A DNA stretch of 64,000 nucleotides, from positions 1,674,001-1,738,000 of the forward strand of contig NZ_AP018437.1 in NCBI RefSeq assembly GCF_003966975.1. Reading direction: 5' to 3'. The notes below the pieces were generated by a model. It made no database searches. It was not told where the DNA came from and saw only the letters and a list, made by a program, of their open reading frames with translations. This document shows positions 1 to 8,367 of the stretch, piece after piece (the first letter of the stretch is position 1; every line of letters starts with the position of its first letter). The translations under genes and the position numbers were made by a program. This stretch comes from Pelolinea submarina (GTDB taxonomy: Bacteria > Chloroflexota > Anaerolineae > Anaerolineales > Anaerolineaceae).

Positions 1-146
1 AGCGGAAATTGCGCATCGGATTCCCGCGGGCTGCGCGCTTGATGGACGAATTGGAAGAGCGCGGTATTGTCGGCCCGGTAGAATCGGGCGGCCGTGAACG
101 GGAAGTTCTCTTCGATGATCCCCCTGATGAACCCGAAGCGTACTAA
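1..146 (+). CDS. ftsK: DNA translocase FtsK/SpoIIIE family, C-terminal end (partial)
   Basis: This is the last 47 codons of a gene that begins outside the window, read in the frame starting at base 3. The peptide contains [20 protein letters not shown] followed by GIVGP. This is the helix-turn-helix and wing of the FtsK gamma domain, which in this family recognises KOPS/SRS sequences and orients the hexameric DNA pump at the division septum. The residues after it are an acidic tail ending at a TAA. Nothing of the motor domain is in the window. The next gene starts 31 bases downstream on the same strand. The assignment rests on this short but very characteristic motif. Confidence 0.85.
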   Translation, partial: RKLRIGFPRAARLMDELEERGIVGPVESGGREREVLFDDPPDEPEAY

Positions 147-177
147 TCTCTCATAGAAAGTTGACTGCAATAGCATA

Positions 178-756
178 ATGACATTCACTGATAAATTACG
201 GAAATTCTTTGCGAATTTTCTGAACACCATTGGCGGCTGGCTGCTGAAAACCGGTATCAGCCCCAACACCATTACTATTACAGGTGTGATATTTAATGTT
301 GCAGCGGCTTATTTTATCGCAACCGGCAGTTTGCGCCTGGGAGGCTTGATTGTGGCTCTGAGCGGCCCGCTGGACGCGCTGGACGGCACACTGGCGCGCT
401 TGAAGCAAAACAACCGGCCTTTTGGCGGACTGCTGGATTCGGTAGCAGACCGCTTTTCAGAAATGGCTATTATGTTCGGTCTATTGCTGTATTTCTTCGG
501 CAGGGGACATCTATTGGGGGTGATTTTAGTATTTGCTGCGCTGACCGGCAGCGTGATGGTCTCTTATGTGCGCGCGCGGGCTCAATCCCTGGGCTGTGAT
601 CCCAAAATCGGTTTGCTGACACGCGTGGAACGATACCTGATCACTTCTCTGTGCCTGCTGTTCGCACAACCTTTAGCGGGGTTATGGGTATTGGCGGTGT
701 TCACTTATGTAACTGTTTTTCAGCGAATATGGTTTTCCTGGAAAGAATTGCATTAG
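178..756 (+). CDS. CDP-alcohol phosphatidyltransferase
   Basis: This 192-residue integral membrane protein of the CDP-alcohol phosphatidyltransferase family transfers a phosphatidyl group from CDP-diacylglycerol to an alcohol acceptor on the cytoplasmic face of the membrane. The family signature DG(x2)AR(x8)G(x3)D(x3)D is intact at about residues 69-91 (DGTLAR then GGLLDSVAD), so it should be active. About five or six hydrophobic segments surround it. The acceptor (glycerol-3-phosphate as in PgsA, or inositol phosphate) cannot be decided from sequence alone. The small size and N-terminal layout resemble the PgsA/phosphatidylinositol-phosphate synthase branch. It lies 31 bases after the FtsK end and 40 bases before lgt, so it probably belongs to a membrane-lipid run of genes. 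Confidence 0.9.
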   Translation: MTFTDKLRKFFANFLNTIGGWLLKTGISPNTITITGVIFNVAAAYFIATGSLRLGGLIVALSGPLDALDGTLARLKQNNRPFGGLLDSVADRFSEMAIMFGLLLYFFGRGHLLGVILVFAALTGSVMVSYVRARAQSLGCDPKIGLLTRVERYLITSLCLLFAQPLAGLWVLAVFTYVTVFQRIWFSWKELH

Positions 757-796
757 AATTGTTAGATACCTATTTTGATTTTGAAAGGAAAGTATT

Positions 797-1660
797 ATGC
801 CTGATGGAATAACAATTGGGCCGTTAAAAATCTATTTTTACGGCATTATTATTATGGTTGGCGTATTGGCCGCTGTTTGGGTGGCGATCAAAGAAGCCGA
901 GCGGCGTGAGCTGGATAGCGAAAATGTATGGGATATTGTTCCCTGGCTGCTTATCCTTGGAATCGTAGGCGCGCGCCTGTGGCACGTCTTTACTCCCTCC
1001 CAATCAATGGGTGTTGGCCCGGAATATTATTTCGCGCATCCGTTGGAGATCCTGAATACCCGCAACGGCGGGCTGGGCATTCCCGGCGCCGTGATCGGCG
1101 GCCTTTTGGCGCTGCTGATCTACACCAAGCGCAAAGGCTTGAATTTCCTCACATGGGCGGATATCATTGTGCCCGGCCTTGCGTTGGCACAAGCTGTTGG
1201 ACGTTGGGGTAATTTCTTCAATCAGGAGCTTTACGGTCCGCCAAGCAGCCTGCCTTGGGCAATTTATATTGATCCTGCCCATCGTTTAGCCGGCTATGAG
1301 GAATTCAGCCGCTTCCATCCCATGTTCTTGTATGAATCCATCTGGAACCTGTTTAACTTCTTCCTGCTAATGTTCCTGGGAAGGGCGAAAGAGGATAAGC
1401 TGCTGCCCGGTGATTTGCTGTATATCTATCTGATTGTCTATCCGGTGGGGCGTTTCTTGCTTGAGTTCATCCGTCTGGATGCTTCCTACGTGGGCGGTGT
1501 CAATGTCAATCAAATTATCATGGCATGCGTGGCGGTTTTTGCAACCTGGATGTTGATTTTCAATCATCTGCGGGCCCGGAGGCAAATCGCGGATGGCGAG
1601 ATGGAAACTGCTGTAGAAACGTTGGAAACTGATTCGGAAGATAAGAACAAAGAAGCCTAA
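797..1660 (+). CDS. lgt: Prolipoprotein diacylglyceryl transferase
   Basis: Lgt moves a diacylglyceryl group from phosphatidylglycerol to the lipobox cysteine of prolipoproteins, the first step of lipoprotein maturation in the membrane. The 287-residue product has seven or so membrane segments and the Lgt signature GRWGNFFNQELYG near residues 136-148, plus the conserved LYES and RFLLEFIR stretches toward the C-terminus. The length is normal. The start ATG is preceded by GAAAGGAAAG. The last 25 residues form a charged acidic cytoplasmic tail. The gene sits behind a phosphatidyltransferase, so lipid donor synthesis and use are side by side. A strong intrinsic terminator follows. At least one lipoprotein substrate is encoded in this window, on the minus strand near 56.0-56.4 kb. 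Confidence 0.96.
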   Translation: MPDGITIGPLKIYFYGIIIMVGVLAAVWVAIKEAERRELDSENVWDIVPWLLILGIVGARLWHVFTPSQSMGVGPEYYFAHPLEILNTRNGGLGIPGAVIGGLLALLIYTKRKGLNFLTWADIIVPGLALAQAVGRWGNFFNQELYGPPSSLPWAIYIDPAHRLAGYEEFSRFHPMFLYESIWNLFNFFLLMFLGRAKEDKLLPGDLLYIYLIVYPVGRFLLEFIRLDASYVGGVNVNQIIMACVAVFATWMLIFNHLRARRQIADGEMETAVETLETDSEDKNKEA

Positions 1661-1676
1661 AAAATAGACTCAATAC

Positions 1677-1705
1677 AAAGAGGTCTCTATAGGAGGCCTC
1701 TTTTC
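1677..1705 (+). terminator. Intrinsic terminator after lgt
   Basis: An 11-bp stem (AAAGAGGTCTC paired with GAGGCCTCTTT, one G-U pair) with a five-base loop runs into TTTTC. It starts 16 bases after the lgt stop and ends the transcript that covers the phosphatidyltransferase and lgt. Confidence 0.85.
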
Positions 1706-1769
1706 TATTTAAGACCGATAACTGAGTTTGACGATCGCGGAGCTTTCTCTTGGAGGGAGCGGCGGAGCA

Positions 1770-2270
1770 TTACCAACCTTGCAGGAACTGTTCCCATTCC
1801 TGATTTTCAGGAAGGTAGTGGTTATAAAGGTATAGCGCGGAAGCAGACGGTTCCACAGGTTTTTTTCGCAATACCATCCCGGATTGTTCCAGTGTGCGCC
1901 CGCCTTTTTCGTGGTTGCATATTGAACATGCCGTAACGACATTTTCCCAATTATGCGGACCATCCAAATGGCGGGGCAGAACGTGATCGATAGTTAACGT
2001 GCGCGTGGTACTCCCGCAATACTGGCAGGTGTAATTATCACGTCTGAATATTTCTTTGCGGGTCAATTTGACCTTTGGGTGGGGGCGGTGCACCATTGTC
2101 TCCAGGCGAATCACGGAGGGACGTGGATATGATCGGTCTACAGTGCGAATTTCGCCCCTGCCATTCATCACCAACTGGGCTTTGTCCATCACCATCAGGC
2201 AGACCGCTTTGTGCATATTGCAAATATTTAGTGGTTCATAATTTGCGTTCAGTACTAAGACGCTTTCCAT
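1770..2270 (-). CDS. HNH endonuclease family protein
   Basis: This 166-residue soluble protein has an HNH nuclease fold at its centre. CxxC (CQYC, about residue 83) and CxxC (CSIC, about residue 115) form the structural zinc knuckle, and LTIDHVLPR carries the catalytic DH of the beta-beta-alpha metal site. WENVVTAC and NHEKGGRT complete the pattern. This stand-alone HNH type is common in many bacterial phyla and is not obviously linked to a restriction system or mobile element here; its target is unknown. A TATAAT hexamer lies about 22-27 bases upstream of the start. It is divergently transcribed from tyrS, and the two promoters share about 110 bases. Confidence 0.9.
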   Translation of the reverse strand: MESVLVLNANYEPLNICNMHKAVCLMVMDKAQLVMNGRGEIRTVDRSYPRPSVIRLETMVHRPHPKVKLTRKEIFRRDNYTCQYCGSTTRTLTIDHVLPRHLDGPHNWENVVTACSICNHEKGGRTLEQSGMVLRKKPVEPSASALYLYNHYLPENQEWEQFLQGW

Positions 2271-2340
2271 GGTAACAACCTGCGGTGATTATAGCACGTA
2301 AGATTTTCTTAAATTCTCGGTGTTCCGGTTTACAGCCGGC

Positions 2341-2349
2341 TGGTATAAT
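2341..2349 (+). promoter_or_regulatory. Extended -10 promoter of tyrS
   Basis: TGGTATAAT is a perfect extended -10 element; a good -35 hexamer is not seen at the usual distance. It lies inside the first codons of the longest possible tyrS reading frame, so that frame's first ATG (2320) would be upstream of the transcript. This supports the downstream GTG at 2380 as the true start. Confidence 0.7.
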
Positions 2350-2379
2350 CTAGCATTATTTCATTCACTGGAGGCTAGT

Positions 2380-3597
2380 GTGCGCATAGAAGATCAAGTA
2401 GCCGTACTGATGCAAGGCACGGAATACGGCGATGAAGAAGTAAAAAAGGTTATGCGAACTGAATTGCATGATCGTTTGGTGCAAGCAGAAAAAGAAAATC
2501 GCCCTCTTAGAATTTATTGCGGTTATGACCCCACCAAAGCGGATTTGCACCTCGGCCATACCGTAACCATGCGCAAACTACAGCAATTTCAGGAATTCGG
2601 TCACGAAGTCACCTTTCTGATTGGGGATTACACCGCATTAATTGGCGACCCCTCCGATAAAGATGTTACGCGGCCAATATTAAAAGAAGAAGAAATTCGA
2701 GCCAATGCCAACACGTATGCGGAACAGGCTTTCCGTATTCTTGATCCCAAGAAAACCATCATTCGCTACAATTCGGAATGGCTTTCCAAGTTGAATTTTG
2801 CGGAAATCATCCGTCTTACACAGAACTTCACCGTGCAGCAGTTCCTCAGCCGTGAAAAATTCAAGTTGCGCTGGGAACGCGGCGATGCAGTCTACCTGCA
2901 CGAAACCCTCTACGCGGTAATGCAGGGGTACGATGCCTACAGTTTGAAAGCGGACGTGCAGGTGGGCGGGACCGACCAATTCTTCAACATTGTTACAGCG
3001 GCGCGCAAAGTTATGACAGCGCTTGGGGCCCAGCCTAATATTGCTATTTGCCTAAGCATCCTGCCCGGCACTGACGGTGTGGAAAAGATGAGTAAATCCC
3101 TGGGCAACCATGTGCCTATTAATACCACCCCGGAAGATATGTACGGGAAAATGATGAGTATTCCGGACAATTGCATGCCGGTTTATTTCCGCCTGGTAAC
3201 GCGTTGGACGCCGGAAAAAGTTGCTGAAATGGAAAAGGCCATGCAAGCCGGCAGTTTACACCCACGCGATGCAAAAATGGCCCTGGCTTCCGAAGTCACC
3301 GAAGCTTTTTATGGCGAAGAAAAGGCAAAAGCAGCGGAACAAGATTTCGTTGTCAAATTCCAGCAAAAATCCATCCCGGATGAAATGGATGAATTCGTGT
3401 TGACTCCCGGACAGAAATGCCTGGACGTCCTGGTGGACGCCGGAATGGTAAAAAGCCGCACGGATGGACGCAATATGATCACCCAAAACGCCGTCAAGCT
3501 AAACGAAGAACTCGTAACGGATTGGAACGCGGAGTTGAGCGAAGGCGTACTGCAGGTTGGCAAACGGAAATTTGTCCGGCTGGTAAAGGCGAAGTAA
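2380..3597 (+). CDS. tyrS: Tyrosyl-tRNA synthetase
   Basis: This class I aminoacyl-tRNA synthetase charges tRNA-Tyr. Both nucleotide-binding signatures are present: DLHLGHTV (HIGH-type) and EKMSKSLGN (KMSKS). The Tyr-specific GGTDQFFN is also intact, and an S4-like RNA-binding domain forms the C-terminal 60 residues. I chose the GTG at 2380 rather than the ATG at 2320. GGAGG sits five bases before the GTG, and a TATAAT promoter lies between the two candidate starts. The product is then 405 residues, normal for the TyrZ-like bacterial branch that has a KMSKS lysine pair. It converges tail to tail with the SEDS gene, with three bases between stop codons. Confidence 0.95.
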   Translation: MRIEDQVAVLMQGTEYGDEEVKKVMRTELHDRLVQAEKENRPLRIYCGYDPTKADLHLGHTVTMRKLQQFQEFGHEVTFLIGDYTALIGDPSDKDVTRPILKEEEIRANANTYAEQAFRILDPKKTIIRYNSEWLSKLNFAEIIRLTQNFTVQQFLSREKFKLRWERGDAVYLHETLYAVMQGYDAYSLKADVQVGGTDQFFNIVTAARKVMTALGAQPNIAICLSILPGTDGVEKMSKSLGNHVPINTTPEDMYGKMMSIPDNCMPVYFRLVTRWTPEKVAEMEKAMQAGSLHPRDAKMALASEVTEAFYGEEKAKAAEQDFVVKFQQKSIPDEMDEFVLTPGQKCLDVLVDAGMVKSRTDGRNMITQNAVKLNEELVTDWNAELSEGVLQVGKRKFVRLVKAK

Positions 3598-3600
3598 TTC

Positions 3601-6210
3601 TCAAGATTCTGTAACCAATTTAAAAATCTGCCGGCCAATCCAACGCAGATCTTCCGCGTTGTCTTCTTCGGTTACCACAACAATGACCAACGGATTACTG
3701 CTGCCTAATGAAGGTGTACCGGCCACGTACCAGGAATAAGTTCCATTCTCGTCCTGGGCATTGGCAGACATTTCCCAACCGGAGATCTCCTCCGAAGCCA
3801 GCAGGCGGCTGATATCCTGTGCGGTTTCGGTCGAAATAACTTGTGCTCCCTGGCTGATTTCTGAGGCTACCCAGCCATCCTTGGCGGTTTTATAGGCGGA
3901 AAGCAAGGCCGGTGTAGGCTGCAGCCCGGTATTGCTGAAAACGCTGAAAGCGTAAGCGACTTGCAGCGGACTTACGCGAATACGATTAACCCCATAAAGT
4001 AATTCCTGCCAATTTTCTACTTGTCCCAGCTCCTGAGTCTTATTTAACGGCAAGCCAATGTCAATGGACGCGTTCAGGCCGTATCTGGAAAGTGCTTGAA
4101 TGACCACGTCGCTGGACTTATCATTCAATATCTCTTTCAGAGCACTACGGCAGCCTTGACTGATTGCCTGGGACCATAACTCGGGGCTGCTTTCCCCTAC
4201 CGCGCATAAATCCTTTCCGTTTGTGGATGCAGCTGTACCAAAATCATCCTTCAATACGGAATTATTATCCGCGATTAGGAACGCTGATAATAATTCACCC
4301 AAAGGGTAGGCACCCTGAGTAACGCGATTTAGAAATGGCGAAGTGCCGTCTGAATTCCAGGATTGCCAATTTTCTTCCAGACTATTGGCATTAAACGAAG
4401 GAAAGCTGGCGAGAGCCAGAATTTCACCCGTGGATGCGTTCATAACGACTGCCGCCCCCTGGTGTCCTTTTAACATGGTATCCAGGATTTTTTGTTTATC
4501 GAGGTCCAGGGTGAGTTTTACGTCCAGACCGGGCAGGGGCTGATCGTATAGTAAATAGTTGAACCAGGTATCAAAAGAGGGATAACCTGCTTGCCCGCTG
4601 AGATAATTATCGTATTTCGCCTCCAAGCCGTTGATTCCGTAGGTGTAATCATAGTAACCTATCGTGTTACTGAGGTCCGGATACAGGATTTCGTGACGAT
4701 AATGACCAATTTGGCCTGTGTTGGTAGTGAGCTTGTAATCATTCCGATCAAGGAATGAGCCTCTTTTCACGAAACGGGAAGCGATTAAGTTACGGGGATT
4801 ATCCTGACGCAATTGCAGATCGCTTGAATGAATGATTGCCCACCAACCGGTAACCAGAGTCAAGAGAACCATTGCGGTTGATAGCAAGACGGTGATGTTC
4901 CGCAGCGAAATGGGATCCTGTGTGGCACGAACCTGTTCCGTTTTAGGCGTGGAGCTGATTTTGGTCAGAAGAAAGAGCGACAGCGTCGAAGTGAGCAGCG
5001 ACGATCCGCCGTAAGAAATAAACGGCAGGGTAACACCCGTGATTGGCAGCAGGCGGATATTTCCACCGATGATCAGAACAGTTTGGAAGGTAATAAAAAT
5101 ACTGATACCGGAAGCCAAAAAACGGTAGAACTTACTATTGGTGCGAATGGCCGTCTGCATGCCGCGGAAAAGCAGAATAGTAAACAAACTGATTAAAGCG
5201 ATAGCGCCGACCAGACCGGTTTCTTCCACAATCGAGGCATAGATGAAATCGGAATGAGGAACGGGGACCAGACCGGGATATCCAATGCCAAAACCGCTGC
5301 CGAACAGGCCGCCGGCGGCAATAGCGATAATCGATTGGATGATTTGGTAGGAACCCGATTGCGGGTCAAGCCACGGTTCCACCCAGGCCTGGAAACGGAT
5401 GCGAATCAGGTCAATAAAAAGATATCCGGTTACCGCTGCCAACCCGACGATGATCGCGCCGATTCCCAGGATACGCTTCTTCCCAAAAATGATATAGAGC
5501 ATCCCAATGTAAATCACAATAAAAATCAATGCCGTGCCCATGTCGCGTTGTCCTACCAGGATGAATAAGGCTGTGGCGACCAGGATCAGGGTGGGCAGGA
5601 TTGTTTGCAGGATGTCGAATTTCAGATAATATTTTTCAGAAAAGAAAGCAGCCAGGTAAACTATCAGAATTAATTTGAGCGGTTCGGATGGCTGGAAATA
5701 AATCCCGTGGAAACCAAGCCATAGCTTGGGGCCTTCTCCGCCGGGATACGTCCCGAAGAAAAAGGTCAGCACAGCCAAAATCAGGCCAAGTATTAATATG
5801 ACATATTTATACTTTTTTAGCGTATCAAGAAAATTCTCGGAGCGGAGCACAAAAAAACCGAGGATGATTGCCAGCATGTACCATAATGTTTGACGGATGC
5901 CAAAGACGAAGCTTAACCGCCAAATGGTAAGCATTCCCCAGCCGACCAATAAAAAGGCGGTTGGCAGGATGATGGCGTCCCAATCGTTGAGGTTTTTTAT
6001 GGTGATGCGGTGAATCAGGCTGGCGCCTGCCAGCCAAATGAAATAAGCGGCCCAATGCGCCCATCTCAAATCGGCGTTCCATGAGCGGTATTTTACCGCT
6101 GGGGAAAGGGTCAAAGCGGCTGCCATCAGAAAAAGCACCAGTGCGGCTATTAGAAATAACCGGCTTTGCAAGGTGCTTTTTGGATTTTTCGTAGTCGGAA
6201 AGATAAACAC
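3601..6210 (-). CDS. SEDS glycosyltransferase (RodA/FtsW) fused to a degenerate transpeptidase domain
   Basis: Residues 1-420 are a complete SEDS polymerase with about ten membrane segments. It has the conserved RDMGTA (222-227), WLDP with the putative catalytic Asp at 282, HSDFIYASIVEETG (319-332) and GVTLPFISYGGSSLL (392-406). Members polymerise lipid II into glycan strands outside the membrane. After one more membrane segment (about 437-462), residues 470-869 align with class B penicillin-binding proteins such as PbpA (LTLDLDKQ, GAAVVMNASTGEILALAS). The catalytic SxxK is replaced by ELLS (639-642), SxN is lost near 685-690 and no KTG motif remains before SWYVAG. I infer an active polymerase carrying its own non-catalytic PBP partner as an activator or scaffold. 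GTG start; one base separates it from the MTA phosphorylase stop. Confidence 0.88.
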   Translation of the reverse strand: MFIFPTTKNPKSTLQSRLFLIAALVLFLMAAALTLSPAVKYRSWNADLRWAHWAAYFIWLAGASLIHRITIKNLNDWDAIILPTAFLLVGWGMLTIWRLSFVFGIRQTLWYMLAIILGFFVLRSENFLDTLKKYKYVILILGLILAVLTFFFGTYPGGEGPKLWLGFHGIYFQPSEPLKLILIVYLAAFFSEKYYLKFDILQTILPTLILVATALFILVGQRDMGTALIFIVIYIGMLYIIFGKKRILGIGAIIVGLAAVTGYLFIDLIRIRFQAWVEPWLDPQSGSYQIIQSIIAIAAGGLFGSGFGIGYPGLVPVPHSDFIYASIVEETGLVGAIALISLFTILLFRGMQTAIRTNSKFYRFLASGISIFITFQTVLIIGGNIRLLPITGVTLPFISYGGSSLLTSTLSLFLLTKISSTPKTEQVRATQDPISLRNITVLLSTAMVLLTLVTGWWAIIHSSDLQLRQDNPRNLIASRFVKRGSFLDRNDYKLTTNTGQIGHYRHEILYPDLSNTIGYYDYTYGINGLEAKYDNYLSGQAGYPSFDTWFNYLLYDQPLPGLDVKLTLDLDKQKILDTMLKGHQGAAVVMNASTGEILALASFPSFNANSLEENWQSWNSDGTSPFLNRVTQGAYPLGELLSAFLIADNNSVLKDDFGTAASTNGKDLCAVGESSPELWSQAISQGCRSALKEILNDKSSDVVIQALSRYGLNASIDIGLPLNKTQELGQVENWQELLYGVNRIRVSPLQVAYAFSVFSNTGLQPTPALLSAYKTAKDGWVASEISQGAQVISTETAQDISRLLASEEISGWEMSANAQDENGTYSWYVAGTPSLGSSNPLVIVVVTEEDNAEDLRWIGRQIFKLVTES

Positions 6211-6211
6211 T

Positions 6212-7078
6212 TTAAATATACTTATTGATCAGAATATCAAGTTTTTTTCTTACCTGCGGTGAGATCTTATCAGGTTGGGTCATAATCGCGTTATTTAACA
6301 AATGCGGACAAATATTGCAATCATTCTCCTCTGGAAGCATTTCCACCATGCGTTGAATCGATTCCTGGGCAATCTGTGTGTTTTTCTGAAGTACTCTCAC
6401 TACCATTTCAACCGTGACGGGTTCTTCGCTGACATGCCAGACGTCATAATCGGTTACATGCGCCATGGTGGTATAGCAAATTTCTGCTTCACGCGCCAGC
6501 ATGGCTTCAGGGCAGGCGGTCATTCCAATGATAGACATTCCCCATTCGCGGTATAGATTGGATTCGGCTTTGGTGGAAAAGCGCGGTCCTTCAATGGTGA
6601 TATATGTGCCGCCTTTATGGATGGTGGCGCCGCTGTCCAGCAGGGCAGTGTAAGCCATATTTGATAACTTCTCACAATACGGATCGGCTGAGCCGATATG
6701 CGCCACAATACCATTGCCAAAGAATGAGCGTTCGCGTTTGTGGGTCAAATCAACCAATTGGCTGGGGATAACAATATGGCCGGGTGAATAGTCTTCGCGC
6801 AGGGAACCGCAGGCTGAAATGCTGACGATGCGATTCACACCCAGGGATTTGAGTGCGTAAATATTGGCGCGATAATTCACTTCGGAGGGCAGATATACAT
6901 GACCGATACCGTGCCGAGCTAAAAATGCCACTTTTCGGCCGGATAAATCGCCGGTGATGATCGGTGAGCTGGGCATGCCGAAAGGAGTTTCGATTTCCAG
7001 GGATTGGGTATTTTTCAAAGCAGGAAAGTTATACAGGCCTGATCCGCCAATTACTGCCAAGACAGGTTTGTTTTCCAT
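6212..7078 (-). CDS. mtnP: S-methyl-5'-thioadenosine phosphorylase
   Basis: The enzyme splits methylthioadenosine, a by-product of polyamine and other SAM-dependent reactions, with phosphate to give adenine and methylthioribose-1-phosphate. The 288-residue protein has the phosphate and nucleoside motifs of the PNP/MTAP family: VIGGSGLYNF near the N-terminus, RHGIGHVYLPSEVNYRAN, SACGSLRE, EGPRFSTKAES, GMTACPEAMLAREAEICY and ATDYD-like VTDYDVWH. It could also act on methylthioinosine; the sequence alone does not decide. A TATAAT hexamer at 7129-7134 (minus strand) suggests its own promoter, so mtnP and the SEDS fusion may form a two-gene transcript separate from the two FHA genes upstream. It interrupts what is otherwise an FHA-RodA-PbpA gene order. 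Confidence 0.9.
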   Translation of the reverse strand: MENKPVLAVIGGSGLYNFPALKNTQSLEIETPFGMPSSPIITGDLSGRKVAFLARHGIGHVYLPSEVNYRANIYALKSLGVNRIVSISACGSLREDYSPGHIVIPSQLVDLTHKRERSFFGNGIVAHIGSADPYCEKLSNMAYTALLDSGATIHKGGTYITIEGPRFSTKAESNLYREWGMSIIGMTACPEAMLAREAEICYTTMAHVTDYDVWHVSEEPVTVEMVVRVLQKNTQIAQESIQRMVEMLPEENDCNICPHLLNNAIMTQPDKISPQVRKKLDILINKYI

Positions 7079-7150
7079 TTTCTCACTCCATTGATTGTGC
7101 TGATAAGACTTTTTGTATAATCCTGTACATTATAAGACAACTGGATCCAT

Positions 7151-7573
7151 TCAGCTCTGAATGAAACTGATTAAGACTTGAACTTTACCGCAATTGATTT
7201 CGTCGCCTTCCACCAAAACCGAGGGCGTAGATAGCCTTTCCTCATTCAGGTAAGTCCCATTGGTCGATTGCAAGTCTTCAACCATCCAATGATTGTTTTT
7301 AAAGAAAAAACGCGTATGCAGTGCCGAGAGGGTATCGTCGGGAATCTGCAAGTCAGCCTGTGCTTCTCGACCGATGTAGACTTCCGGTTGACTGAAGCTG
7401 TACGCCAAACCGCTTTCGGGCAGGGTCAGATATATTGGAGAGATTTGATATTCAACGCTCTTCCTGATCGTTTGCTGCAGGTCTTTCCATAATACCAGAA
7501 TAACCAAACCTAAAAAAGCAAACAGGGCGACAGCAATCAAAGCCCGCAGGATTAAAACGATAACAGCACTCAT
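7151..7573 (-). CDS. Membrane-anchored FHA domain protein, FhaB-like
   Basis: A 140-residue protein with one N-terminal membrane segment (about 5-29) and a C-terminal cytoplasmic FHA domain (about 50-136). The phosphothreonine-binding residues are visible: IGRE, then SALHTRF (Ser and His of the SxxH motif) and STNGTYLN (NG motif). The architecture, TM then FHA, is that of actinobacterial FhaB/FipA, which binds phosphorylated cell-wall and division proteins. Its start overlaps the stop of the FhaA-like gene by four bases (ATGA), so the two are translationally coupled. It probably recruits a Thr-phosphorylated partner; the only Ser/Thr kinase in this window is at about 46.4-47.4 kb. No phosphatase gene is adjacent, unlike in Actinobacteria. 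Confidence 0.88.
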   Translation of the reverse strand: MSAVIVLILRALIAVALFAFLGLVILVLWKDLQQTIRKSVEYQISPIYLTLPESGLAYSFSQPEVYIGREAQADLQIPDDTLSALHTRFFFKNNHWMVEDLQSTNGTYLNEERLSTPSVLVEGDEINCGKVQVLISFIQS

Positions 7574-8352
7574 TTCTTAATCTTCATTTCTTTTTTTGAG
7601 GATAATATTCGGGTTTTACTTTTATTTTCCTCTTCGGGAATAAAATCCTGATTAGTTCCGTAAATGATTGGTACGTCGGCAATTTCAATTACATCCCCAT
7701 GATTAAGGGTATGTTGATGAATTTTAACGCCATTTACCTTTGTGCCGGAGGTTGAATCCAGATCAAACAAGACATGCTTGTTTTTGATCTGACGAATTTG
7801 AGCGTGAACTCTTGAAATACGCAGGTTATCAATTACCAGGTCATTATCCTCTCGGCGGCCAATGGTTGTGATCAATTTAACGATCTGGTAATAATTATCG
7901 TCCGCAGTGATTAAATAACCGTCTGTAATGACTTCAGGCTGCTCTTCACTATTATTCTCGCTATACAGGTTGACAGTCTTGCCTGAGGGGATGGACGAAT
8001 TGGTTACTGTGATATTAAATTCTTTATCCAGCTTGGGATTGTAGAAAACCTGGATATGCAGTGGACCCGCCAATTGAAGGGCATTATCCCTGGCAATATC
8101 CCGGATAATTTCCTGTGCGTATTTCTTCCATTCCTTCATATCATCGTCATCCATGAGTTTCTTGTCGCGGATGGATACTCGAAAGACATTGGGTGCAAAT
8201 ACCTTGTCGCCAATTATTTTAAGATTATTATCCATTACGGAAATCAACTCATCCGTAATGTTTTGCAGTGGATTTTTATGAGCGACAATTCGTAAGTCTT
8301 TCTCAAAGAAATCCTTTAGCGTATTTTCGATTTTTTGCAGGTCAATCTTCAT
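7570..8352 (-). CDS. FhaA-like protein: DUF3662 plus FHA domain
   Basis: This 260-residue soluble protein has an N-terminal FhaA_N (DUF3662) domain at about 1-115 and a C-terminal FHA domain at about 160-240. The FHA core shows TIGRREDNDLVI, ISRVHAQI and STSGTKVNG, so phosphothreonine binding should be retained. In Mycobacterium, FhaA binds the phosphorylated MurJ pseudokinase region and restrains peptidoglycan synthesis. A parallel role here is inferred from family and from the nearby RodA-PbpA fusion. The ATG has no Shine-Dalgarno sequence and lies eight bases after a TATAAT hexamer on the minus strand, so the mRNA is probably leaderless. The divergent archease gene starts only 15 bases away. 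Confidence 0.87.
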   Translation of the reverse strand: MKIDLQKIENTLKDFFEKDLRIVAHKNPLQNITDELISVMDNNLKIIGDKVFAPNVFRVSIRDKKLMDDDDMKEWKKYAQEIIRDIARDNALQLAGPLHIQVFYNPKLDKEFNITVTNSSIPSGKTVNLYSENNSEEQPEVITDGYLITADDNYYQIVKLITTIGRREDNDLVIDNLRISRVHAQIRQIKNKHVLFDLDSTSGTKVNGVKIHQHTLNHGDVIEIADVPIIYGTNQDFIPEEENKSKTRILSSKKEMKIKK

Positions 8353-8356
8353 ATCG

Positions 8357-8366
8357 TATAATTATA
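8357..8366. promoter_or_regulatory. Overlapping divergent -10 elements, fhaA-like / archease
   Basis: The 15-base gap between the two divergent starts holds TATAAT on the plus strand (8357-8362) and TATAAT on the minus strand (8361-8366), sharing two bases. Each lies five to eight bases from the start codon it would serve. Both transcripts would therefore begin at or next to the start codon, and the two promoters cannot be occupied at the same time. Confidence 0.65.
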
Positions 8367-8367
8367 A

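Noticed and set aside
2320-2379. N-terminal extension of tyrS from ATG 2320
   Set aside because: It contains the promoter -10 and precedes a GGAGG-GTG start.
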